Assembly (NCBI RefSeq): GCF_000428905.1
Contig: NZ_KE386819.1
Span: forward strand, 51,751-115,750
From: Brumicola pallidula DSM 14239 = ACAM 615
GTDB taxonomy: Bacteria > Pseudomonadota > Gammaproteobacteria > Enterobacterales > Alteromonadaceae
Reading direction: 5' to 3'
DNA length: 64,000 nucleotides
Numbering within the stretch: the first letter of the stretch is position 1; the number at the start of each line of letters is the position of its first letter. The translations under genes were made by a program, and so were the position numbers. Of the stretch, positions 36,190 to 48,286 are shown in pieces. The notes beneath the pieces were generated by a model, which ran no database searches, was not told where the DNA came from, and saw only the letters and a program-made list of their open reading frames with translations.

Positions 36190-36390
36190 TGTAAATTGAC
36201 AACAAATACGATGGACAGACAGTTTCCGACGGTAGAAATAGTACGACCGATATTCGGGCCAAAAAAGGGCCTATAATAAGTTGGAATACGGTTATTCAAT
36301 CACAATCAATTCTTCTGACATCCCACTTGCTACATGCAATACACAAAGTTAAAATAAACCCATTACAATCGACCAATGCACCATCGAACT

Positions 36391-37191
36391 ATGAAACGCA
36401 TCAACTACCTATTGTTTATTCTTATCTTATCTTGCATCAAGCCCCCACTAGCCTTTGCAAAAGATATTCTTGAGCTACAAGCAGCGCAACTGCAATCCAT
36501 CGGTGAAAAAATCTATCACAATGAAACCGGCAGCAATCCTGAGCATTTAATAGCTTGGAACAATGGCGAAGCATTTGCGAGTTTAGGCTTAGGTCACTTT
36601 ATTTGGTTTCCAAAAGATATAGAGAGTCCGTTCACCGAAACGTTTCCAAGCCTGTTGCAGTATTTACAGGCTCAAAACGTCGCTATTCCGGCTTGGTTGC
36701 GACAACAGCAATATTGTCCCTGGCAAACTAAGCAAAACTTTATGGATGCCAAAAATAGTAATGAAATGCAAGAACTCAGAAGCTTATTAGCCTCTACGTT
36801 TGAACATCAGGTTGCCTTCATACATCAACGCATGCAACGATCTTTGCCACTGATGCTAGCTGAAGTTGATAATCCAGAAACTCAAGGTTTGGTCACAAAA
36901 CGATTTCAAGCGCTCGCCACCACGGAATTAGGTATGTATTCCTTAGTTGATTACGTTAACTTTAAGGGCGAAGGTATCGCCCTTACCGAAAGGTACAACA
37001 ACCAAGGGTGGGGTTTATTGCAGGTATTGCTCAACATGCAACTCGATACACAAAACCAGCACCTTGCCTTTACTCAAGCATGCGTTGCGATGCTCACGCG
37101 GCGTGTAAAAAACTCCCCGCAAAAACAAGTCGAACAAAACTGGCTATTAGGCTGGCGCAAACGCTGTGGTACTTATAGCAATATTGGTTAA
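36391..37191 (+). CDS. Secreted protein with lysozyme-like features
   Basis: About 266 residues from ATG 36391; an upstream ATG at 36376 would put charged residues before the signal peptide (MKRINYLLFILILSCIKPPL, cleavage after FA). The mature part begins with a helix followed by IGEKIYHNETGSNPEHLIAWNNG and FASLGLGHFIWFPK, a Glu-Thr-Gly motif and aromatic Gly-rich loop that recall lysozyme/transglycosylase folds. A late YNNQGWGLLQVLLNM segment recurs in relatives. Peptidoglycan cleavage is an inference from fold-like motifs; relatives are mostly listed as uncharacterised. Confidence 0.6.
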   Translation: MKRINYLLFILILSCIKPPLAFAKDILELQAAQLQSIGEKIYHNETGSNPEHLIAWNNGEAFASLGLGHFIWFPKDIESPFTETFPSLLQYLQAQNVAIPAWLRQQQYCPWQTKQNFMDAKNSNEMQELRSLLASTFEHQVAFIHQRMQRSLPLMLAEVDNPETQGLVTKRFQALATTELGMYSLVDYVNFKGEGIALTERYNNQGWGLLQVLLNMQLDTQNQHLAFTQACVAMLTRRVKNSPQKQVEQNWLLGWRKRCGTYSNIG

Positions 37192-37716
37192 TTTAAGCTA
37201 TACGACTTATCTATGATGTTGTTAAGCATTAATGTCTTCACGTTCTTTTTCGGCTGTAGTATGAGTATTACTTGGCTCATTTACTTGCCATACGCTAACG
37301 TCTAGACGCCATAGTAAATAAAAAAAATGATATAAATTGCGCATGGATTTATCCTAAATAATTTCACGGAACCTATGTATTTAGTGGAAGAATCATGCCA
37401 ACTATAAAATAATATTTTATACTTTTAAATCAATTGCTTACTAGGTTTTAGCCAAAAGAGAGCGGTATTTCAGCACCAATTCGGTTAGAACTAAATAGAA
37501 ACACCTTTATAATCTACCGTTGCATAAGACCGCAATAAGCAAAATTTTACCTTTTTATCTGTTAGTCATAGTGAAATTCAATGACACAAGTTGGCTTATT
37601 AAGTTAACCATCAATGTCTCGTGTGAGGACTAATGGTCGCTGTTTGTTGATGATCCAAACATCCCATAGCGTAGTAAAAGTAATAATCTTGGTCGATTAA
37701 GAATATCCCAAATCTG
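37192..37716. other. Intergenic region with one possible small ORF
   Basis: About 525 AT-rich bases between the lysozyme-like gene and the DedA gene. Apart from the possible 40-aa ORF on the minus strand (37222-37344), no gene, repeat or RNA was recognised. Confidence 0.3.
37222..37344 (-). CDS. Possible 40-aa protein
   Basis: ATG at 37344 has AGGA seven bases upstream. The 40-residue product starts with an aromatic, hydrophobic MRNLYHFFYLLWRLDVSVW and ends in a polar tail (TTAEKEREDINA). This is the layout of a small membrane-associated protein. Support is limited to the ribosome site and composition. Confidence 0.4.
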   Translation of the reverse strand: MRNLYHFFYLLWRLDVSVWQVNEPSNTHTTAEKEREDINA

Positions 37717-38325
37717 ATGGAAACTATTTTAGATATTATAAGCGATTACGGCTTGTTAAGTTACGTCATTCTTTTCTCTTATTGCGCATTAAAAAGTGGT
37801 TCCTTACCCTTGTTTGCTGGTATTGCTGCTCATATGGGTGCACTCAACTTGGCTTTAGTTGCTGCTGCCGTTTTTTTCGGTGGCTATTTGGGTGATGAGT
37901 TACGCTTTTACTTAGGCAGAAAGTACGGTGTTGAAAACCTTTCATCAAATCCGCGATATCAAAAATCGCTGCACACCGCCAAGTTGTTATTGGATCGCTT
38001 TGGCAAAGTGTATATCTTCCTCTATCGTTATCCTAAGGGCATGCGAACTATCGGCTCACTTCCCGTGGCGTTAACAGATATGTCATGGCGCGTATTCACA
38101 ATGCTTAACTTTGCCTCGGCACTTACTTGGACCTTTGCGTTAGTGGGTAGCGGTTTTCTGTTTGGTTCAGCACTTGAAAATATCGTGGGTGATAACTGGG
38201 GGCTGTTTAGCGTTGGACTGCTTGTTGTATTTATTTTAATTACCTACCTAGCTTGGCGATACGTGAGAACGCTAGCGAATGAAGTCCCAAAAAAAGAAAA
38301 AACCGACCCGATCTCCAAAGCATAA
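37717..38325 (+). CDS. DedA family membrane protein
   Basis: 202 residues with about five membrane segments. The VTT/SNARE-associated core is present: FAGIAAHMGALNLALVAAAVFFGGYLGD, then RFYLGRKYGVE, then FLYRYPKGMRTIGSLPVAL with the conserved Arg-x3-P/K-x-R region, and W-x-F near the end. DedA proteins are inner-membrane proteins now linked to recycling of undecaprenyl phosphate and membrane homeostasis. No partner gene is adjacent. Confidence 0.88.
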   Translation: METILDIISDYGLLSYVILFSYCALKSGSLPLFAGIAAHMGALNLALVAAAVFFGGYLGDELRFYLGRKYGVENLSSNPRYQKSLHTAKLLLDRFGKVYIFLYRYPKGMRTIGSLPVALTDMSWRVFTMLNFASALTWTFALVGSGFLFGSALENIVGDNWGLFSVGLLVVFILITYLAWRYVRTLANEVPKKEKTDPISKA

Positions 38326-38421
38326 GATTTTGCTGGCTAACTAGGCTGTATAGTATTCAATGGCTTTTATCAGCATCATTGATTTTTTATAGTCATTTTG
38401 TCAGGTTATGCTGGATCTACC

Positions 38422-38629
38422 ATGTTGGAAGTAATTTTATTATCAATAGCGCTAAGTATGGATGTTTTCGCAGTATCGATTGGCATAGGTGTAAACCAAA
38501 GCGGCAAATCGCAACCTGAACTGAAGGGTGACAGTCCCTTTTTAAGTGCTTTGATAATCGCAATTTACAGCAGAGTTGTTTGGCGGCATTATAGTAATTG
38601 TCATAGGCTTCAAAATTTTATTGTTTTAA
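38422..38629 (+). pseudogene. mntP: mntP remnant with internal deletion and frameshift
   Basis: The frame from ATG 38422 gives MLEVILLSIALSMDVFAVSIGIG, the unmistakable first helix of the manganese exporter MntP with its Asp. After about 45 codons the frame loses meaning, while the next frame (about 38562-38629) reads FTAELFGGIIVIVIGFKILLF, matching the MntP C-terminal helix. The four central helices (about 100 residues) are gone. The remaining piece is a deletion derivative and should not transport manganese. Confidence 0.75.
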
Positions 38630-38825
38630 TATTCTGAGTGTTCGCTTTCTTTAAATCCACAAATTTTTGCGTCAATACAAACACTTCACAGAGCATTAAG
38701 AAGATGAAATACACCAGCGCGCAGATTTTCAGAGGTTTAAAGTCTCATAATGTAAATCAACTAGTGAATTGCATATATTTTTACTCTACAATCCGCGGTC
38801 TCTTTTTTAATCACTCAGGACCAAG

Positions 38826-40325
38826 ATGGCAGCAATAGGCATAGATTACGGTACATCGAATTCAGAGGTAGTTTATTTTGATGGTACAAAACATCATTTC
38901 ATTAAGCTCGATCCTAATGTTGAACAATCGAATAAAATTCGTTCTTCAGTTTTTGTATATTATAAAGATGATCTACCGCGCCCGCCAGTGTCTGCTATTG
39001 AGGCTAAAGTTGCGCAAATTCAGCGTGCGATCAATGATCAGCTAGAAAAAGCTAAAAATAGCTATTACGAAGCACAAGATCCGCGAGAACAGCGCGTTTT
39101 TAGCGAAAAAATTGATGACTTACGAGCGCAATACCACAACAAACCAGCACTGCAGCGCCAAGCTATTCAACTTCTTCTTAAATATATGACTGTGCAAGAT
39201 TTGTCTCTGAACCAACTGGTTGAAACCGGGGAGTTTGCGTTTGGTGAAGAAGGATTCAAGCGTTACTTAAAAACGCCAGACAAGGGCCGCTTAATTTATT
39301 CACCGAAAAACTTTTTAGGCGCGCATTTAGTGCCCGGTCAGAAAGCCGCTTTTGTAGGCATGATTGCTAAACAATTGGCTTTTTTCCGTCAAAGTGCAGA
39401 ACAACAACTGAATCAGACTGTGGATACTGCGGTGATTGGCCGCCCGGTAAGGTTTCATGGTACCAGAGGCGAAGAAGGTAATAGTCAAGCATTAGAAATA
39501 ATGGCTGATGCTGCTAAAAAGGCCGGCTTCACACATGTTGAATTTCTTGAGGAGCCTATCGCGGCTGCTTATAAAATTGAACCTAATTTAGCCAAGCCTA
39601 CCAATGTGCTAGTGGTTGATATTGGCGGTGGTACGACCGATATTTGTTGCATTAAGTTATCCCCGGAAAAACGTAGTAACCTTAATCGTCAGCAAGATGT
39701 GCTATCGGTTACTGGTGCCCGCATAGGCGGGATGGAATGTGATAAAAACCTAATAGTGAAGTCAATTGCACCAACAATGGGGCAGGGACTGAAGATGCTA
39801 AGTGGATTGCCTGTGCCACCCACGTATTTTTCAGATATGTGTGCGGTAGACGATATTCCAAGGCTCAATCATTTCTTTTCAGATGAATATGGTTTGGACA
39901 TCACCCAAACCATGTCAATTATAAAAGAATCCAAATTGTTAGGTCGGTTGCTTACAGTACAAGAAGAAAAACTTTCCGCCCGTTTAGTTAACTCATCTCG
40001 TCTAGCAAAAGAGATGCTTTCATCTAAAACAGAAATCACCTTACCACTGCATTATATTGAGGCCGATTACGACGTAGACTTGTCGGTGGAGGACTTAAAC
40101 CGTTCTATGAAATCATGGCTAAGCCGGGTCAAACGTTTGGTTGTTGAATGCTTAGAAAATAGCAGTGAAGCACCGGAAATGCTCTTCATCACCGGTGGTA
40201 TGAGTTTATCGCCAATTGTGAGAAAACAGCTAACGCAAGAGATGCTGCCTAATTTGCCAGTAATCGAGGGTGATGCCTTTAACTCTGTTTGTGAAGGCTT
40301 AGCCATTCAAGCTGCTAGGCTTTAG
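38826..40325 (+). CDS. yegD: YegD-like Hsp70-family protein
   Basis: 499 residues, slightly longer than E. coli YegD. It has only the actin/Hsp70 ATPase half: phosphate-1 IDYGTSNS (5-12), phosphate-2 VLVVDIGGGTTDI, and adenosine motif FITGGMSLSPIV, with no substrate-binding domain. A long helical insertion (about 65-95, charged) follows the first motif. YegD proteins are assumed to be chaperone-like, but the client is unknown. AGGACC lies just before the ATG. Confidence 0.9.
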   Translation: MAAIGIDYGTSNSEVVYFDGTKHHFIKLDPNVEQSNKIRSSVFVYYKDDLPRPPVSAIEAKVAQIQRAINDQLEKAKNSYYEAQDPREQRVFSEKIDDLRAQYHNKPALQRQAIQLLLKYMTVQDLSLNQLVETGEFAFGEEGFKRYLKTPDKGRLIYSPKNFLGAHLVPGQKAAFVGMIAKQLAFFRQSAEQQLNQTVDTAVIGRPVRFHGTRGEEGNSQALEIMADAAKKAGFTHVEFLEEPIAAAYKIEPNLAKPTNVLVVDIGGGTTDICCIKLSPEKRSNLNRQQDVLSVTGARIGGMECDKNLIVKSIAPTMGQGLKMLSGLPVPPTYFSDMCAVDDIPRLNHFFSDEYGLDITQTMSIIKESKLLGRLLTVQEEKLSARLVNSSRLAKEMLSSKTEITLPLHYIEADYDVDLSVEDLNRSMKSWLSRVKRLVVECLENSSEAPEMLFITGGMSLSPIVRKQLTQEMLPNLPVIEGDAFNSVCEGLAIQAARL

Positions 40326-40371
40326 TGGCACAAGGTTTAGTGGCACAAGGTTTAGCGGCCACATCACATTG

Positions 40372-42435
<2,064 letters not shown>

Positions 42436-42457
42436 CTAAAAATAAGGTTGTTGTCGA

Positions 42458-43174
42458 TTAAATAAATGCCAAGAGCTCTTCAAGCTGATGAATTTCAACG
42501 TTAGGTAGAACTTGAACAGGCTCATTTTCAATTTCCATTGGTCGGTCGCAGGCGTGCCAAGCTGCAGAGAAACCCGCATTTGTTGCTGCCCAAACGTCTT
42601 TCTCTAAATTATCGCCGACATGTAAGATGCTGCCACGTGGTATCTTCAGATAATTTGCAGCTTCATCAAACATATGAGGGTGCGGCTTCATTGGACTTTG
42701 ACGACTGGCTTTTAATATTTGTTGAAAATAGCGATGTATTCCAATTTGTTGGGTATTGACATTACCATTAGTAATCGCAATTAATGGTATGCGCTCAGCG
42801 AGTTTGCTTAGCAATTGGCATTGTGCTTCACCTACTTGAAAGTTGCTGCGTTCAAAGTAAAACCAATCAAAGCAAGTTTGCACTGCCGTGGATAGCACGC
42901 TACCGCGGTAACCTGACTCTTGGAGTCCTTTTGTTAAGATAATGCGGCGCAAGTCGCCCATATCTGAAAATAACTCAGGATCGTCACGCAATGCTTGGTG
43001 TTTATACTGTTGCCAATCATCTCGACTGAGGTGAGATGAATCTGGATATTCTTTGGCAATGAAATTTAATAAGCCTTTCTCGGCTTCAACAATATACGGC
43101 CAATTATCGTATAGGGTGTCATCTAAGTCGAATGTCATGGCATTAATTTTGGGTGTGGGTTTGTAAATTATCAC
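42458..43174 (-). CDS. yigB: HAD-superfamily hydrolase (YigB-like)
   Basis: 238 residues. HAD motif [10 protein letters not shown] has nucleophile Asp16 and Asp18; motif II is LIAITNG; the Lys and motif III/IV region reads [12 protein letters not shown] and [20 protein letters not shown]. In E. coli YigB dephosphorylates FMN and related small phosphates. The start overlaps the xerC stop by 4 bases (ATGA), as part of the lptM-lysA-dapF-DUF484-xerC-yigB operon. Confidence 0.92.
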   Translation of the reverse strand: MIIYKPTPKINAMTFDLDDTLYDNWPYIVEAEKGLLNFIAKEYPDSSHLSRDDWQQYKHQALRDDPELFSDMGDLRRIILTKGLQESGYRGSVLSTAVQTCFDWFYFERSNFQVGEAQCQLLSKLAERIPLIAITNGNVNTQQIGIHRYFQQILKASRQSPMKPHPHMFDEAANYLKIPRGSILHVGDNLEKDVWAATNAGFSAAWHACDRPMEIENEPVQVLPNVEIHQLEELLAFI

Positions 43175-44091
43175 TTCTTCTTTGCCCTTGGGTGAGCTTG
43201 GTCATAAACTTGAGCAAGATGCTGAAAATTAAGATGAGTATAAATTTGGGTAGTTGATAAGTTAGCGTGCCCTAGTAATTCTTGAACACCACGTAAGTCA
43301 TTACTTGATTCTAATACGTGAGTCGCGAATGAATGGCGCAATGTGTGTGGACTAATTTGTTGATAAAGCGTTTGTTGTTTAGCCCAATGGTCCAGTCTAT
43401 TTTGTACTTGCCGGTTTGAAATTCGGGTTTTACGCTTAGATAAAAAGAGGGCTTTTTGGTCCAATGAAGGTAATAGTTTATCGCGCTCATTAAGCCATAC
43501 TTTAAGCGCAATTTTAGCCTGACGACCCACCGGTAAGCGTCGTTCTTTGTTACCTTTACCAATAACGTTAACCTCATCACCGGCTAATATATCACTCAGG
43601 TCAAGGCCCGTTAATTCGGATAAACGCATACCACAACCATACAGTAATTCAAACATGGCTTTGTCTCGAATACCCAAAAATTCAGTCGTATCAAAGTTGA
43701 GTAAACTGCTCATTTCATCCACATTCAATTGTTTAGGCAATGGCTTTGATTGTTTCAAGGATTGAATTGCTGCAACAGGGTTATTACTTAAGTATTCCTT
43801 TGTGACCATAAATTCGCAGAAATTACGCAGCACACTAAGCCGTAGATTGATGGTGCGAGTGGATAACTTACTTTTGCTGCAGCGCATCAACATCATTTTT
43901 ACGTGATCCGGCGAAAGCTCGGTCCATTTGCTGATGTTAAGATCGTTCAGAGCACTGAGTATTTGGCGTTGATAGTTTTTACATGTGAGTTCGGATAATT
44001 GACGTTCAACACGAATATGGTGAATAAAGTCAATGACCCAAGAGCCTAGTTGAGGAGGGACTTTTTGCGTTACAGATAAGTCATCTAACAA
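43171..44091 (-). CDS. xerC: Tyrosine recombinase XerC
   Basis: 306 residues. The SAM-like N-terminal domain ([19 protein letters not shown]) is followed by the catalytic domain with Arg in [13 protein letters not shown], the [10 protein letters not shown] box (His and Arg), [13 protein letters not shown] with the conserved His and nucleophile Tyr. XerC with XerD resolves chromosome dimers at dif during division. Place in the dapF operon identifies it as the housekeeping recombinase, not a mobile-element integrase. Confidence 0.96.
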   Translation of the reverse strand: MLDDLSVTQKVPPQLGSWVIDFIHHIRVERQLSELTCKNYQRQILSALNDLNISKWTELSPDHVKMMLMRCSKSKLSTRTINLRLSVLRNFCEFMVTKEYLSNNPVAAIQSLKQSKPLPKQLNVDEMSSLLNFDTTEFLGIRDKAMFELLYGCGMRLSELTGLDLSDILAGDEVNVIGKGNKERRLPVGRQAKIALKVWLNERDKLLPSLDQKALFLSKRKTRISNRQVQNRLDHWAKQQTLYQQISPHTLRHSFATHVLESSNDLRGVQELLGHANLSTTQIYTHLNFQHLAQVYDQAHPRAKKK

Positions 44092-44103
44092 AATTAGCCT
44101 TTG

Positions 44104-44799
44104 CTAATAATGAAGTAAACCTGGCATTGAGACATTTAAGAACTCCTGAAGTTGTTTTATTAACAACGTGTCCATGTCGGGTGTAAAGTGAATCGGGTCG
44201 GCGCTACCAATGGCTAAAATTCCTAGGTCGCGTCTATCACCAAGTAGCACGAGAGCGACCGATTCAGCAATTGAATCGCCGAACAAGAGTTGTTTTTCGT
44301 GCTGACTCAAGCGACCAAAAAAGAAATCGGTGTCTTTAAAGCGTTTTTCCATAAACAAACGTTGCTGAATTTCAGGCAATGCAAAAAGACCCTTAAAAGG
44401 TTTAATCGCAGCAGCTGACATATCGAGTTCATCTTGCAAGGTTTCTTCAATCGTATATTGCATTTCAGCAAACTCAGTACAGCGTAATAAGCGAAGATTC
44501 AAGTCGGCATATACCTTGTAAATCTCTTCATTTTGCTTAGCAATTGAGATCAGTTGACTGAGTTTAAAGCTGAGTTGGCGAACTTTTTTGCGCAACTGAC
44601 TACCCTGTAGCTCAACAAGCGACACTGTGCCCTTCTGTTTGTGTGGCACTTGAACTCTCTCGGCAACGTCCGGATTGTTAACAAAAAAGTCTTTGTTATT
44701 AAGAATATACTCGCGTACTTCTGCTTCCGTGACCGTTTCTGAGACAAAGTCGTGCGCTAGTGCTTGCGCAGTATTTCCCTTAACACCTGATTTATTCAT
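44104..44799 (-). CDS. DUF484 family protein
   Basis: 231 residues with the family layout: N-terminal [20 protein letters not shown], a coiled coil ([19 protein letters not shown]), and a GAF-like C-terminal domain ([32 protein letters not shown]). Its ATG overlaps the dapF stop by 4 bases and it precedes xerC by 12 bases, exactly as in many gammaproteobacteria (YigA in E. coli). Function unknown; a GAF fold suggests ligand sensing. Confidence 0.92.
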   Translation of the reverse strand: MNKSGVKGNTAQALAHDFVSETVTEAEVREYILNNKDFFVNNPDVAERVQVPHKQKGTVSLVELQGSQLRKKVRQLSFKLSQLISIAKQNEEIYKVYADLNLRLLRCTEFAEMQYTIEETLQDELDMSAAAIKPFKGLFALPEIQQRLFMEKRFKDTDFFFGRLSQHEKQLLFGDSIAESVALVLLGDRRDLGILAIGSADPIHFTPDMDTLLIKQLQEFLNVSMPGLLHY

Positions 44800-45626
44800 A
44801 GCGTTACTTGTCCATCATAAATGTGTTCTGCGGGGCCCGTCATTTTTAATAGACTGTCTTCCCCTTGCCATTTTATAATTAGTCTACCACCAGCAAGCGT
44901 GACATTCACTTCTTTATCTAGTTTGTCTTGCATAATACCTATTGCAACAGCCGCGCAAGCACCACTGCCACAAGCTAGTGTCTCTCCACTACCGCGCTCA
45001 AATACACGTAGTTTTACTTCGCTGCGACTAATAATTTGCATAAATCCAACATTCACACCTTCTGGAAAACGCTCGTTATTGCCAATTATCTCGCCGATAC
45101 CTTGCACATCATAATTGTCCACATCGTCAACTTCAATAACACAATGCGGGTTGCCCATTGATACTGCACCGCAGAAAAAGGTGTGTTCATTGTCACGGAT
45201 AATATAGAAGTTTTCTTGTTTATTTGCCTTAAATGGAATGAGCTCAGGGGTAAACACTGGACGACCCATATTCACGGTTACATTGCCATCTTTTTCGAGA
45301 TATAAGACCATACGACCAGCTTTGGTACTGACAATGATTTTATTGCGGTTAATTAAGCCTTTTTGTTTTACAAATTTAGCAAAACAACGCGCACCATTGC
45401 CACATTGAGACACTTCTGAGCCGTCTGCATTATAAATCCGATAATGGAAATCTTGGTCTGGATCGTAAGGCGGTTCTACGATAAGCAATTGATCGAAGCC
45501 GATACCAAAATTACGGTCAGCAAGTTGCTGGATCTTCTCTTTCGAGAAAAACACATTTTGGGTAACGTTATCGACAACCACAAAGTCATTGCCTAGCCCG
45601 TGCATTTTAGAAAAATTTAACAGCAT
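44796..45626 (-). CDS. dapF: Diaminopimelate epimerase
   Basis: 276 residues. Both catalytic cysteines are visible: [15 protein letters not shown] and [11 protein letters not shown]. The N-terminus [13 protein letters not shown] is diagnostic. The enzyme converts LL- to meso-diaminopimelate for peptidoglycan and for LysA. It lies 50 bases downstream of lysA in the same operon and overlaps the next gene by ATGA. Confidence 0.97.
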   Translation of the reverse strand: MLLNFSKMHGLGNDFVVVDNVTQNVFFSKEKIQQLADRNFGIGFDQLLIVEPPYDPDQDFHYRIYNADGSEVSQCGNGARCFAKFVKQKGLINRNKIIVSTKAGRMVLYLEKDGNVTVNMGRPVFTPELIPFKANKQENFYIIRDNEHTFFCGAVSMGNPHCVIEVDDVDNYDVQGIGEIIGNNERFPEGVNVGFMQIISRSEVKLRVFERGSGETLACGSGACAAVAIGIMQDKLDKEVNVTLAGGRLIIKWQGEDSLLKMTGPAEHIYDGQVTL

Positions 45627-45676
45627 TTGGTTCTTATGATTATTATTATTATGAATGTAAGACCTAAGGCCCTAGG

Positions 45677-46927
45677 TTACGTAATTTTATGCTCACCTTT
45701 CCACAAATCTTTTAGTTTTTCTCTTTCGCGAACTATAATAGTTTGGGTTTTATCGACCATGATTTCAGCGGGCCTACAACGACTATTATAATTGCTTGCC
45801 ATTACGAAGCCGTAAGCACCAGCACTTCTCACAGCAAGGAAATCACCAGGCGCAATCGCCAAGTCGCGGTCCTTACCCAAAAAGTCACCTGTTTCACAAA
45901 CAGGACCAACAACATCATATTTTTGTGCTGCAATATCAAGTCTAGGTTGTACCGGAATAATGGCCTGCCACGCGCTATATAATGCGGGGCGCAATAAATC
46001 GTTCATGGCGGCGTCGACAATCGCAAAATTTTTCTCTTCACCTTGTTTGAGGTATTCCACCTCGGTAACTAAAATACCTGCATTGGCTGCGATGGCTCGA
46101 CCCGGCTCTAAAATGAGCTTGAGATGCTCGCGACCTTGCATTTTTGCACTCATTGCCGCTGCATATTCATCTGGGTGAGGAGGCGTTTCATCGTTATAGG
46201 GAACGCCCAAACCGCCGCCAACATCAAGATGAGATATCATAATATTATGTTCGGCGAGCTCATCAATCAAGACTAATAAACGTTCTAGTGCATCCACAAA
46301 TGGTGTGATGTCGGTCAATTGAGACCCAATATGACAGTCCATCCCTTTGACTTCTAGATTAGGCATTGCAGAGGCACGCTTATACACACGCAGGGCGTCA
46401 TCTCGTGCAATTCCAAATTTATTGGCTTTCAAGCCGGTGGAAATATAAGGGTGTGTTTTTGCGTCAACATCAGGATTAATACGAATTGAAATAGGCGCTT
46501 TAACATCAAGCTGTCCAGCCACATTATTAATGCGATCCAGTTCCGCATCAGATTCAACATTAAAGCACATGATGTTTTGTTGAAGTGCAAAACGGATTTC
46601 ATCAGAGGTTTTACCAACTCCAGAAAATACTACCTTAGTTGTGTCACCACCTGCTTCGATAACGCGTGATAGTTCACCTTTACTGACAATATCAAAACCC
46701 GAGCCTAATTTAGCCAGCACAGATAAGACACCTAAATTAGAGTTCGCTTTAACGGCGTAGCAAATAAGATGATCATGCTTAGAAACGGCGTTATTAAAGG
46801 CATGCCAATGGCGTTCAATGGTCGCTCTTGAGTAGATATAAAGGGGCGTACCATGTGCTCTTGCTATATCTGCAACAGGCACGTCTTCGGCGAAAAGTTG
46901 CTTATTTTTATAGGTAAAGAAATCCAT
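45677..46927 (-). CDS. lysA: Diaminopimelate decarboxylase
   Basis: 416 residues. PLP-binding Lys is in CYAVKANSN; the glycine-rich phosphate loop is LDVGGGLGVPYND; the active-site Cys of the partner subunit is in GPVCETGDFL; and CHIGSQL is the HxGSQ motif. The enzyme makes lysine from meso-diaminopimelate, the product of the next gene's enzyme. The ATG lies one base after the lptM stop, so the two are coupled. Confidence 0.97.
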   Translation of the reverse strand: MDFFTYKNKQLFAEDVPVADIARAHGTPLYIYSRATIERHWHAFNNAVSKHDHLICYAVKANSNLGVLSVLAKLGSGFDIVSKGELSRVIEAGGDTTKVVFSGVGKTSDEIRFALQQNIMCFNVESDAELDRINNVAGQLDVKAPISIRINPDVDAKTHPYISTGLKANKFGIARDDALRVYKRASAMPNLEVKGMDCHIGSQLTDITPFVDALERLLVLIDELAEHNIMISHLDVGGGLGVPYNDETPPHPDEYAAAMSAKMQGREHLKLILEPGRAIAANAGILVTEVEYLKQGEEKNFAIVDAAMNDLLRPALYSAWQAIIPVQPRLDIAAQKYDVVGPVCETGDFLGKDRDLAIAPGDFLAVRSAGAYGFVMASNYNSRCRPAEIMVDKTQTIIVREREKLKDLWKGEHKIT

Positions 46928-46928
46928 T

Positions 46929-47102
46929 TTATTGACCCTCTTCAGTAGTCAATTTTTCAGGAGTTTCGGCAGGTGCCTTGGGTATTTCCTTATTACTGGG
47001 TGCTTGCTCAGGAATAAACAGCGGCCCACGCTGACCGCAGGCACCTAAAAATATGGTCAGCACTATGCAAAGCGCCAATTTTGACATTCGATTCATGGAC
47101 AT
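46929..47102 (-). CDS. lptM: LPS translocon maturation lipoprotein LptM (YifL)
   Basis: 57 residues from the ATG at 47102 (an internal ATG at 47096 is equally possible). A short lipoprotein signal with lipobox LGAC precedes the family motif GQRGPLFIP, after which comes a Pro- and Glu-rich tail. LptM helps assemble the LptD-LptE complex in the outer membrane. The order lptM-lysA-dapF-DUF484-xerC is typical of gammaproteobacteria, and supports both the call and the operon. Confidence 0.88.
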   Translation of the reverse strand: MSMNRMSKLALCIVLTIFLGACGQRGPLFIPEQAPSNKEIPKAPAETPEKLTTEEGQ

Positions 47103-47176
47103 AAGATAACTGGCTTAATATGCGCATAACATTGCACTGCAATCGCCCAAAATGCAATCTCTTTCTAGGCCTTGAG

Positions 47177-48277
47177 CTAAATACTTATGGCACTCACGTT
47201 ACTGAGTTTTTTACTCACTTCGTCTGGAAATTCAACTTGTTGCCAGAGTTGTTGGCATATTGTCTCGGTGTCAGACCAGTTACCGGCAACAATCCAGTCG
47301 ATGAAGCAGTCAGCGTTACTTGGAAAGTTTATTTTAGTGGCATGATGATTGTCTAACCATTCTTCAATGTCGTCTGTATTTAAGCTAAATAAGGTGTCCG
47401 AAATACCCAGTTGCCGAAGCATAAATGCGTTTGAATACTGTTCAAATTGACCATTTAAGGGCTTCATCAGTATTGCTTTGCCCAGACTTAAGCACTCGCT
47501 TGCTAATTCAAAGCCGCCATTGGCAATCACTTTTGTACAAGCAGAAAGTGCTCCGTGAAAACCACTTTTAGATGGTGGGAACCAATGAATGTTTTGTTCA
47601 ATAAATGGATATTGTACGTCAGGATGATAGCAATAAAAGCGATGTTCACTTAGCGGCTGCAATACTTGCTGAATCTGCAGGGGCTCTTCAAACGGCAGAT
47701 AGACTAAGGTGAAGTCGGTAAGATTTTGTCTTTTAGGAGATGTTGACGCGCTTTGGCACAATCCTGCAGGTACAAAGGGAGGAATAATAGCTTGATTGAA
47801 ATGATACCAATGCACACCTAATGCATATTGGGTGGGTGCAAAGTGACGAGTAAGCCATTTATCAATAATGCTTTGAGCCTCGGTTGGAACTGCACAGGTA
47901 AATGCCGCCTGATGGCTAATTGAAAGTGATGGTATATGTTGATTTTTAGCTGCCCATGCTGATATAGGTTCAAAATCATTTAGCACGAGGTCATAACTGC
48001 CAAGATCGAGTTTTCGAACGTCTCGCATAAATTCGACTAATTTTGCATTCTTGACGGTTTTAAAGCGATGCACAGTGCCGCTTTCGGTAACAAATGATAG
48101 GCCTCGCTTGCTTTGATAGTGAGCAAATATATCCATATCAAAATAGGCATCGGTATCACGCCCTGAAAAGAGGTAGTCAACTTCCACATCATTGCGTCGG
48201 CTAAATGCGTCAGCCATCAGTCTGGCTCTAGAAATATGACCGTTTCCGGTTCCCTGTACACCATAAAGAATTTTCAT
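47177..48277 (-). CDS. MJ1255/VC2487-type glycosyltransferase
   Basis: 366 residues. The N-terminus KILYGVQGTGNGHISRARLMA is the signature of the MJ1255/VC2487 family, a GT-B glycosyltransferase group related to MurG. The C-terminal half has the donor-binding block KVIANGGFELASECLSLGKAILMKP (given here only for its Gly-Gly-Phe-Glu core). It lies nine bases upstream of the PAP2 gene's end on the same strand, sharing an operon with it in the order PAP2, then glycosyltransferase. Substrate unknown. Confidence 0.85.
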   Translation of the reverse strand: MKILYGVQGTGNGHISRARLMADAFSRRNDVEVDYLFSGRDTDAYFDMDIFAHYQSKRGLSFVTESGTVHRFKTVKNAKLVEFMRDVRKLDLGSYDLVLNDFEPISAWAAKNQHIPSLSISHQAAFTCAVPTEAQSIIDKWLTRHFAPTQYALGVHWYHFNQAIIPPFVPAGLCQSASTSPKRQNLTDFTLVYLPFEEPLQIQQVLQPLSEHRFYCYHPDVQYPFIEQNIHWFPPSKSGFHGALSACTKVIANGGFELASECLSLGKAILMKPLNGQFEQYSNAFMLRQLGISDTLFSLNTDDIEEWLDNHHATKINFPSNADCFIDWIVAGNWSDTETICQQLWQQVEFPDEVSKKLSNVSAISI

Positions 48278-48286
48278 AAATATACC

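Noticed and set aside
38638..38838. 66-aa ORF between the mntP remnant and yegD
   Set aside because: No ribosome site, no family, and it overlaps the yegD start.
43171..44091. Integrase of a mobile element
   Set aside because: It lies in the conserved dapF-DUF484-xerC-yigB operon and is the housekeeping XerC.
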